NCBI GenBank assembly: GCA_013696425.1
Contig: JACCYP010000023.1
Coordinates: 1 to 5,300, forward strand
DNA length: 5,300 nucleotides
Direction of reading: 5' to 3'
Source: Thermoleophilaceae bacterium
Lineage (GTDB): Bacteria; Actinomycetota; Thermoleophilia; Solirubrobacterales; Thermoleophilaceae
The position numbers and the translations under genes are program-made. Below the pieces are notes generated by a model. The model worked only from the letters and a program-made list of their open reading frames with translations. It had not been told where the DNA came from and did no database searches. Within the stretch, counting starts at the first letter, position 1; each line of letters starts with the position of its first letter. Positions 1-4,792 of the stretch are shown piece by piece.

Positions 1-11
1 AACCCGGCCAG

Positions 12-32
12 CAGCGGGGCCCAGCGGGGCCC
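12..32. repeat. 10-bp tandem repeat, GC-rich, downstream of ferredoxin
   Basis: The unit AGCGGGGCCC occurs twice head to tail (13-22 and 23-32); the base before it also matches, so period 10 holds over 12-32. Each unit contains the palindrome GGGCCC. On the minus strand, just past the ferredoxin stop, the two copies could pair as a 6-bp stem with a 4-base loop. No T-run follows, so calling it an intrinsic terminator would be weak. The rest of bases 1-33 shows nothing I recognise. Confidence 0.6.
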
Positions 33-33
33 T

Positions 34-252
34 TTACGGATAGATCTCCCCCTCCGGGCCGGAGATGAAGATCGCCGTGACGGGGCAGTTGCGCGCGGCA
101 TCCACGACTTCATCCTCGGGGGCGCCATTCGGGTCGAGGACGATCGCTTTCCCCTCATCGTCCAATTCGAACACGGCCGGGGCCGAATCGACGCAGTCAC
201 CCGATCCGATGCACAGATCGCGGTCGACCTCGATTTTCAGCTCGCCCGGCAT
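34..252 (-). CDS. Small [3Fe-4S]/[4Fe-4S] ferredoxin (actinobacterial P450-type)
   Basis: A 72-residue acidic cytoplasmic electron carrier. The cluster-binding signature is visible: Cys14 and Cys20 in CIGSGDC, and Cys56 followed by Pro57 (NCPVTAI). The second cysteine position of the classic CxxCxxC motif is Gly/Ser here. This is the pattern of single-cluster ferredoxins that commonly bind [3Fe-4S] and pass electrons to cytochrome P450s or other oxidoreductases. The stretch APAVFELDDEGKA is also typical of the family. The ATG at 252 is chosen because the family begins only a few residues before the first cysteine; the frame stays open to 405, but that part is antisense-like noise over the cyclase gene. 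The cyclase stop lies 11 bp upstream, so co-transcription is possible. There is no good Shine-Dalgarno, but a TAGGTT box sits 8 bases upstream of the start. No P450 or reductase is visible, so the redox partner is unknown. Confidence 0.9.
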   Translation of the reverse strand: MPGELKIEVDRDLCIGSGDCVDSAPAVFELDDEGKAIVLDPNGAPEDEVVDAARNCPVTAIFISGPEGEIYP

Positions 253-260
253 TGCAAGAA

Positions 261-266
261 AACCTA
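261..266 (-). promoter_or_regulatory. Possible -10 box (TAGGTT) for a leaderless ferredoxin mRNA
   Basis: On the minus strand TAGGTT fits the actinobacterial -10 pattern TANNNT and ends 8 bases before the ferredoxin ATG. Transcription could therefore start at or next to the start codon, which would explain the missing Shine-Dalgarno. Its first three bases are also the inferred cyclase stop codon. I see no convincing -35 hexamer. This is a weak, inferred call. Confidence 0.3.
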
Positions 267-1774
267 GTGGGTGACCCCGGTGGGCGATCCCTCCACCAAC
301 GCCCACGTGCGCACTCCGCTCTTGCGGCCGCGCACCTCGAGCTCCCGACGAGCTCGAGGTCGTACTGGGTCTTCGAGAGGCGTGAGCGCGTCGACTCGGC
401 CACATACACCTGATGCGGCGTGCCCTTGGTCATCCCCTCGAGGCGCGCGGCGGTGTTCACCGCGTCGCCGATCGCCGTGTACTCGACCCGCCGCTGCGAG
501 CCGACGTTGCCCACCATCACCGGCCCGGAGTTCAGCCCGATGCCCATCTTGAAGCCGTCGCCGAATCCCTGGCCAACCATCCAGCGGTTGAAGTCCTCCA
601 CGCGGCGGAGCATCTCCCGCGCGGCCTGCAGCGCGCGGTCGGCGTGATCGTCCTGCGCGAGCGGCGCGCCGAACACGGCCATGATCCCGTCGCCCAGGTA
701 GGCGGTGAGCGTGCCGCCGGCGTCGAGGATCGCCTCGCTCATCTCGCCCAGGTAGTGGTTGAGCACTTCGATCACCTGCTCGGGCCCCGCCGCCTCGGAG
801 AACGAGGTGAATCCGCGCAGGTCGCTGAAGAGCACCGTGCACTCGACCCGCTTGCCGCCGAGGCGCAGCTCGCCGTCCTCGGTCTGGGCGAGCAGCTCGG
901 TGACCACGTCGTCGGGCACGAAGCGCGAGAACAGGTCGCGCACCCGTTCGCGTTCGAACGCCTCGGTCACGTAGTGCACGCCGAGCGTGGCGATGCCCGA
1001 CACGCCAAGTGCGATCAGCGGATAGACCACCGGGATCACGAGCCCGGCATTGAACGCGAGCTGCGCGATCACGAGAAACAGGAACGCGAGCACGACCGCC
1101 AACGCCAGCGCGCGCAGCGGCGACGCGCGCAGGCTCGCCGCCGGCGAGGCGAAGCCGAGCATCAGGATCAGGAACGGCGACAGCCACCCGGGGGCGGACT
1201 GGAGCCGGCGCTCCGCGCGCACCGTGAACACACCGTTCGCGAGCACCTCGACGCCCGACATCTCCTGCTCGCCCGAGGTCGAGGTCGGGTGGAGGTCCTG
1301 CAGGCTCTTCGAGGTGGGTCCGACCAGCACGATCTTGTCGCGGAAGAAGCCATCCGGCACCTTCTTCTTCTCGTCGGCCACCTCGGAGAACGACACCCGC
1401 TCAATCGCACCCGGCGGACCGCGGTAGTCGATCCACGTCGTCTCGTCGAAGGGCTCGGCCTTCACTCGGTCCGCCTGCTCGGCCACCGCGACGGGCAGCG
1501 ACTTGACCCCGTCCACCTCGAAGGCGAGCCGGCGGAAGTAGCCGCCTGGGTCGCGCGGCACCTCGGCGCTCCCCGCGCGTGCATTGGCGAAGGCGAGCGC
1601 GTCGTCGGACCCGAGCGCCTGAGCGCCGCTGGTGGTGGCCAGCACCACCCCGGGGTTGCGGCGCAGCGACTCGATCAGCGCGTTGTCCTCGGCAGGATCG
1701 CTCGGCTCCGTGATCCGCTCGATCGGGACCGGACTGACGGAGGTGAGCTTCCAGGACGTGCTCATGACCGACAA
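264..1774 (-). CDS. CHASE2-class III adenylyl cyclase, 5'-truncated and frameshifted near the 3' end
   Basis: A membrane sensor that would make cyclic AMP from ATP. Counting from the ATG at 1774: the C-terminal half of a CHASE2 sensor domain (about residues 21-190, with EPSDPAED, YFRRLAFEVDG and DKIVLVGPT); three membrane helices (about 196-213, 220-241, 244-268); and a class III cyclase domain (about 305-475). Metal-binding aspartates are Asp318 (LFSDLRGF) and Asp362 (LGDGIMAVFG). Thr433 sits at the purine-specifying site, as in class IIIb. Asn440 and Arg444 (VNTAARLEG) fit the transition-state residues. Ala358 stands where many cyclases have the purine-contacting Lys. Residues 1-20 look unlike CHASE2, and the first membrane helix and start of CHASE2 are missing, so the gene is truncated at about 1714-1740. 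At 344-346 one base appears lost. As written the frame runs on to a stop at 197, inside the ferredoxin gene. Restoring one base gives the family-like end ELEVRGRKSGVRTWAL with a stop at 264-266. Family assignment is firm; whether the gene is functional is doubtful. Confidence 0.88.
334..360. repeat. Perfect 10-bp inverted repeat at the cyclase frameshift
   Basis: ACCTCGAGCT (334-343) and AGCTCGAGGT (351-360) are exact reverse complements around the 7-base spacer CCCGACG. The base inferred to be missing from the cyclase gene lies in this spacer (the CCC at 344-346). It lies inside coding sequence, so I read it as a hairpin-prone site, not a terminator. Confidence 0.75.
1714..1740. other. Junction between two 5'-truncated divergent genes
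   Basis: CHASE2-like sequence on the minus strand stops being recognisable near 1714. Beta-helix-like sequence on the plus strand is recognisable from about 1734 (LTEVSFQDVLMTDN). Both genes lack their start regions, and there is no intergenic space or promoter between them. A deletion, a rearrangement or a chimeric assembly join within these bases explains this. The exact point cannot be fixed by reading. Confidence 0.6.
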
Positions 1775-2074
1775 CCGCCCCGAGACGGGCGCTTCGGGCG
1801 TGGGCCCCGTGAGCTCGACGGCAGCGCCGCCCTAACGCTGCGGTTCATCCGGACGATCGTCGACGACAACTCAGAGGGGGGCCCAGCCGGGTCGGGCTCC
1901 GGCATCGTGCGGGTGGCGGGACCGCCGAGCGTGGTGCTCGAGATCGACGACAGCACCTTCTCCCGCAACGAGTCGGCCGAAGGCGGCCTGGTCCAGAGCT
2001 CACAGGGTGTGATCTCCCTGGCCACCGCCGGCGCGGCCACCGTGACCGTGCGCGACAGCGCGCGGCCACCGTGA
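1734..2074 (+). pseudogene. Broken 5' part of the choice-of-anchor Q beta-helix gene
   Basis: This is the upstream continuation of the gene at 2071-3486, in two other frames. From about 1734 to 1814 one frame reads LTEVSFQDVLMTDNRPETG and then meets a TAA at 1833-1835. From 1817 a second frame reads DGSAALTLRFIRTIVDDNSE, later VVLEIDDSTFSRNES and ATVTVRDS, and ends at a TGA at 2072-2074. These segments share the rhythm of the downstream protein: a short beta strand, then D/S-x-x-F/I/V, then N near the turn. The first frame change needs one extra base at 1815-1817. The second is caused by the 29-bp duplication at 2031-2088. No start codon, signal peptide or ribosome binding site belonging to this gene is present; they would lie beyond the junction at 1714-1740. 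The segment from 1817 is convincing; the 1734-1814 segment is likely but short. Confidence 0.6.
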
Positions 2075-2089
2075 CCGTGCGCGACAGCG
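2031..2089. repeat. Exact 29-bp tandem duplication causing a frameshift
   Basis: Bases 2031-2059 and 2060-2088 are identical (each starts GCGCGGCCACC and ends GCGACAGC), and one more base (2060/2089) also matches. The copies encode the beta-strand piece ATVTVRDS. Twenty-nine is not a multiple of three, so the upstream frame stops at 2072-2074. Removing one copy joins AGAATVTVRDS to GFYGNLLSRGGN in a single frame. Confidence 0.9.
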
Positions 2090-3486
2090 GCTTCTACGGC
2101 AACCTCTTGTCGAGGGGCGGGAATGTCGCGGGCGGGGCGTTCCGCATAGCTTCCGGCGCCGGCACCACGATGGACGTACAGCGCAGCGAGTTCGTCGGGA
2201 ATGAGATGGGCGACAGCGGCGGCGGCGTCATCAGCTGGGCGCCCGGCATCGGGTCGAGCCTCACCGTCGACCGGTCGAGCTTCGTCGACAACATCGCCGG
2301 CGACAACACCTTCGGGGTCGCCATCGGCGCCGACAGCGGGAACGCGGCGAGTTCGGTCGCCATCTCGAACTCCCACTTCGAGGGCAACGAGGGCGGCCAG
2401 GGCACCCACGGCGGCGCGCTGCGGCTCCAGCTGCCGACCGGCACCCACTCGCTCGTGAACAACACGATCACCGGCAACCGCATCACGGTGGACGCCGGCG
2501 GCGCCGACGGCGCGGGGATCTTCTCGAACACCGGCACGGTCACCGCGCGCAACAACGTGCTCCACGACAACACCACCGGCGCCCGCCTCGACGATTGCTA
2601 CGACGACCTCGTCGACCAGGGCGGGAACAAGCAGGCACAGGACGAGGCGGGCGTGACGCCGGGGCTCGGCTGCGGCCTGCCCGCCGCCTCGCGCGGCATC
2701 CAGCCGCAGCTGGGAGCGCTGGGACTGAACGGCGGCAACGCCCGCAACCGCGTCCCCGAGCCCGGCAGCCCGTTGATCGACGCCGGTGTGGGCCCCTGCC
2801 CCGCCTTCGACATCCGCGGCGTAACGCGCCCGCAGCTCGGGGGCTGCGACGCGGGGGCGGCCGAGGCGCTGCCCCAGCCGCCCGCGGGAGACACGCCCAC
2901 GCCCACCACTGGCGCGGGGGCGGCCGCTGCCGTAGCGGGACCGGCCCAGCAGCCGCCCCAACTCCTGCCGGTCCTCGCCAAGGACGTGGTGATCCTGCCC
3001 GCCGGCGGCACGCCGCTGATCCGGCTACCGGGCACGAAGAAGTTCGTCCCGCTCGCCGGCATCACCCGGATCCCCGTCGGCTCGATCGTCGATGCGCGCA
3101 AGGGGCGGGTGACGATCGTCTCGGCGAAGCCGGGCGGCGGCTTCCAGGCGTTCACCTACTTCGACGGCCTCTTCCGCGTCGACCAGGGCCGCGACGGCGT
3201 CCTCCAGGCGACGCTCGTCGAGCGGCTCTCGTGCACATCGAAGAAGAGCCGCAGCTCCGCCAGAAAGCCGAAGAAGCGCAAGCTGTGGGGCGACGGGAAG
3301 GGCTCCGCGAGGACCAACGGGCGCTACGGCGCCGCGGTGGTGCGCGGCACGAAATGGCTCGTCGAGGACACCTGCAAGACGACGAGGGTGAAGGTCGCCG
3401 AGGGCACGGTCACCGCGATCGACGCGAAGACGAAGAAGCAGCGCCAGGTGAAGGCGCCGCGCAGCGTGAAGTTCCCGGCTAGCTAG
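2071..3486 (+). CDS. Choice-of-anchor Q beta-helix protein with C-terminal FecR-like domain (3' part of a broken gene)
   Basis: Probably a secreted or surface protein of unknown substrate. Residues 1-170 from the GTG at 2071 form a right-handed parallel beta-helix: repeats such as VTVRDSGFYGN, MDVQRSEFVGN, LTVDRSSFVDN and VAISNSHFEGN. Residues about 208-265 are the choice-of-anchor Q segment (QPQLGALGLNGG, PGSPLIDAG, DIRGVTRPQ, CDAGAAE). A Pro/Thr/Ala-rich linker spans about 267-300. Residues about 303-465 resemble the FecR-like domain common in Thermoleophilia secreted proteins (RIPVGSIVDARKGRVTI, LWGDGKG, GRYGAAVVRGTKWLVEDTC). Cys388 and Cys435 could form a disulfide. There is no LPXTG motif, C-terminal helix or PEP-type signal, so the FecR-like domain takes the place of the usual anchor. 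The GTG start lies inside the 29-bp duplication and has no Shine-Dalgarno; the true N-terminus lies upstream and is lost. The stop overlaps the convergent exonuclease gene's stop. Family assignment is good; function is unknown. Confidence 0.85.
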   Translation: MTVRDSGFYGNLLSRGGNVAGGAFRIASGAGTTMDVQRSEFVGNEMGDSGGGVISWAPGIGSSLTVDRSSFVDNIAGDNTFGVAIGADSGNAASSVAISNSHFEGNEGGQGTHGGALRLQLPTGTHSLVNNTITGNRITVDAGGADGAGIFSNTGTVTARNNVLHDNTTGARLDDCYDDLVDQGGNKQAQDEAGVTPGLGCGLPAASRGIQPQLGALGLNGGNARNRVPEPGSPLIDAGVGPCPAFDIRGVTRPQLGGCDAGAAEALPQPPAGDTPTPTTGAGAAAAVAGPAQQPPQLLPVLAKDVVILPAGGTPLIRLPGTKKFVPLAGITRIPVGSIVDARKGRVTIVSAKPGGGFQAFTYFDGLFRVDQGRDGVLQATLVERLSCTSKKSRSSARKPKKRKLWGDGKGSARTNGRYGAAVVRGTKWLVEDTCKTTRVKVAEGTVTAIDAKTKKQRQVKAPRSVKFPAS

Positions 3487-4301
3487 CCGCCGCTGCGCAG
3501 GCGCTCCGCCAAGCGGTTCATCCCCCGTGCCTCGGCGGCCTTCGCAGCCCCCTCGCGGTCGAGCGGCGAGTCCTTCGGCCGCTTCACCTTCAGGTGGGCG
3601 AGCGTCGCCATCTCCTTGTAGTCGAGCAGGTGCTCGGTGATCTTCGGCCCGCCGTCGGCGATCGCCCTCTCGAGGGTGCCGTGCTTTCGCAACAGCTCGG
3701 CCGCGGTCTTCTCCCCGATGCCCTTGGCACCCGGGATGCCGTCGGAGGGATCGCCGCGCAGGGCGATGAAGTCCGGCACCTGCGCGGGCGTCACGCCATA
3801 GCGCTTCTTCACCTCGGCCGGCCCCATCACTTCCGGGCCGCCGGGCTTCACGTAGAGCACCTTGGTCTGCTTCGACGCGCACTGGAACATGTCGCGGTCG
3901 CCGGTGAGCAGGCGCACAGTGCCACCGGCTTTTTCCTCGACCAGTGTGTAGGAGCCGAGCAGATCGTCGGCCTCGTGGGTGTCGGTGGCCTCGCTCGTCC
4001 AGCCGAAGGCGCCGAAGAAGGCGGGCGAGTCGAGGAACTGCGGGCCGAGCTCGTCGGGCACCGGCGGGCGGTCGGCGTGGTAGGCGGGCAGGAGCTCGAC
4101 GCGGTAGGTGGCGGCGTCGAGGCCGAAGCAGAGCACCACCGCGCGCGGGTCGTGGTCGGCCACCACCCGGAGGATCTGGTTGGCCGTGCCGAGCAAAGCG
4201 TTCACCGGCTGACCGTCGTCGTCGGTGATCGACTTGGGCAGCGCGTGGAACGACCGGTATAAGAGCGACGGCGCGTCCACCACGAGGAGAGGCTTCGACA
4301 T
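3483..4301 (-). CDS. 5'-3' exonuclease, stand-alone (Pol I N-terminal/FEN-like)
   Basis: A 272-residue cytoplasmic nuclease of the family that forms the N-terminal domain of DNA polymerase I. It would remove 5' flaps and RNA primers. The N-terminal PIN-like domain shows Asp9 (LLVVDAPSLLYRSFHALP), the acidic cluster Glu110-Asp112-Asp113 (HEADDLLGS) and Asp135/Asp137 (TGDRDMFQ). Asp184/Asp187 (GDPSDGIPG) lead into the helix-3-turn-helix DNA-binding motif (GAKGIGEKTA, about 191-200). Length fits stand-alone members. The usual F-D catalytic aspartate of the second acidic motif appears as Phe59-Gly60, with Asp62 two residues on (CFGLDAATYR); this could be a subfamily variant. The ATG at 4301 gives a complete family-like N-terminus. 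There is no Shine-Dalgarno; CAAGAT, a loose -10-like box, ends 9 bases upstream. The gene is convergent with the beta-helix gene, sharing CTAG at the stops. Confidence 0.92.
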   Translation of the reverse strand: MSKPLLVVDAPSLLYRSFHALPKSITDDDGQPVNALLGTANQILRVVADHDPRAVVLCFGLDAATYRVELLPAYHADRPPVPDELGPQFLDSPAFFGAFGWTSEATDTHEADDLLGSYTLVEEKAGGTVRLLTGDRDMFQCASKQTKVLYVKPGGPEVMGPAEVKKRYGVTPAQVPDFIALRGDPSDGIPGAKGIGEKTAAELLRKHGTLERAIADGGPKITEHLLDYKEMATLAHLKVKRPKDSPLDREGAAKAAEARGMNRLAERLRSGG

Positions 4302-4320
4302 GAGGGCGGCATCTTGACCG
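4302..4320. other. Abrupt join between the exonuclease start and a transporter remnant
   Basis: Only these bases separate the exonuclease ATG (minus) from sequence that reads as the tail of a transporter (plus). An in-frame TGA at 4315-4317 precedes the remnant, which has no start codon. A divergent pair would normally have a promoter region and the complete transporter gene here. The arrangement mirrors the junction at 1714-1740. Confidence 0.5.
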
Positions 4321-4518
4321 AAGGCGGCGGTTCAGGCCTTCACCGCGAAGGCGAAGGAGTCCTCGTTCACCGACGGCTTCCAGCTCGCGCTGGGCATCGA
4401 CACGGTGCTCGCGTTCGCCGGCTTCGTGGTGGCGGTGCTCTTCGTCGGCGGACGGCTCAGGGCCGTCAGTGCTCGTCGTCCTTCCGGCGATGGGGACCCG
4501 CCTGCGACCACGCTGTGA
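4318..4518 (+). pseudogene. C-terminal remnant of a probable MFS (DHA2-like) transporter
   Basis: The frame reads AVQAFTAKAKESSFTDGFQ, then one hydrophobic helix (LALGIDTVLAFAGFVVAVLF), then a basic and polar cytoplasmic tail (GGRLRAVSARRPSGDGDPP) with a stop at 4516-4518. The SFTDGFQLAL lead-in to a last membrane helix followed by an Arg-rich tail is what the ends of 14-helix drug-efflux MFS proteins look like. Only about 66 codons are present, against roughly 450-500 in a whole transporter. The frame is closed by TGA at 4315-4317 and has no ATG, GTG or TTG with a ribosome binding site before the helix. The last 53 bp overlap the glutaredoxin-like gene on the other strand; convergent 3' overlaps of this kind are common in compact genomes. 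The protein-like reading is fairly clear; MFS is the best guess, and another polytopic membrane protein is possible. Confidence 0.6.
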
Positions 4519-4747
4519 AGCGCTCCTCGAGCCCGGCGATGATGTCGGCGTCCTCGCCCGCGAGCACGGTGCCGTCGTCGAGCACGACCGCGGGGATGCC
4601 CTCCTGGCCGGTCCGTTCCTGCAGCTCCGCGCGGTCCTCGCCCTCCGCGGGCACCTGACGCGATACGAAGTCGACGCCGAGTTCGGTGAGCTTCATCCGC
4701 ACCTTCGCGGAGTGCGGGCACCACTCGGCCTGGAACACCTCGATCAT
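4466..4747 (-). CDS. Glutaredoxin/GST N-terminal domain-like thioredoxin-fold protein
   Basis: A 93-residue cytoplasmic thioredoxin-fold protein. It begins with strand MIEVFQAEW followed by the active-site motif C10-P-H-S13, a monothiol version of the glutaredoxin CPYC. Other family marks are the cis-proline Pro52 in GIPAVVLDDGT and the Gly64-Glu65-Asp66 turn before the last helix (AGEDADIIAGLEERF). Proteins of this shape are annotated as glutaredoxin or as glutathione S-transferase N-terminal domain proteins. Actinobacteria usually use mycothiol, not glutathione, so the physiological thiol partner is uncertain. The start at 4747 is supported by AGGA seven bases upstream. The polar tail (about residues 82-93) overlaps the end of the transporter remnant on the other strand. 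The gene is divergent from the heptose kinase, with 45 bp between the start codons. Confidence 0.85.
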   Translation of the reverse strand: MIEVFQAEWCPHSAKVRMKLTELGVDFVSRQVPAEGEDRAELQERTGQEGIPAVVLDDGTVLAGEDADIIAGLEERFTAWSQAGPHRRKDDEH

Positions 4748-4754
4748 GGCCCGG

Positions 4755-4758
4755 TCCT
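4755..4758 (-). promoter_or_regulatory. Shine-Dalgarno of the glutaredoxin-like gene
   Basis: AGGA on the minus strand lies seven bases before the ATG at 4747. It is the clearest ribosome binding site in the window and fixes this start. Confidence 0.55.
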
Positions 4759-4779
4759 ACCCGCATTGGGCCGCGGCAA

Positions 4780-4785
4780 TACATT
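4780..4785 (+). promoter_or_regulatory. Possible -10 box (TACATT) for a leaderless kinase mRNA
   Basis: TACATT fits TANNNT and ends seven bases before the kinase ATG at 4793. The 45-bp divergent gap has no Shine-Dalgarno for the kinase. Both features would fit transcription starting at the A of the start codon. No good -35 element is seen (only TTG at 4766-4768, too close). Inferred. Confidence 0.35.
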
Positions 4786-4792
4786 CCGCCCG

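Noticed and set aside
253..405. N-terminal extension of the ferredoxin back to 405
   Set aside because: The extra 51 residues are Ser/Arg/Gly-rich shadow sequence over the cyclase 3' end, and the family starts just before the first cysteine.
413..1733. Very long plus-strand open frame (from 413 to 2074) over the cyclase gene
   Set aside because: Its first ~440 codons are Arg/His/Glu-rich low-complexity text antisense to a clear cyclase domain. Only its last part (from about 1817) reads as real beta-helix protein.
2092..2560. Asn-spaced repeats as a possible DNA-level repeat array or CRISPR
   Set aside because: The repetition is at protein level (beta-helix turns) with irregular spacing and diverged DNA; there are no identical direct repeats with spacers.
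1762..2961. Minus-strand 399-codon open frame opposite the beta-helix gene
   Set aside because: Gly/Arg/Ala/Val-rich with no recognisable motif, and opposite clear repeat-structured protein; a GC-rich antisense shadow.
3594..4262. Plus-strand 222-codon open frame opposite the exonuclease
   Set aside because: Composition is typical of an antisense shadow, and the other strand carries every exonuclease motif.
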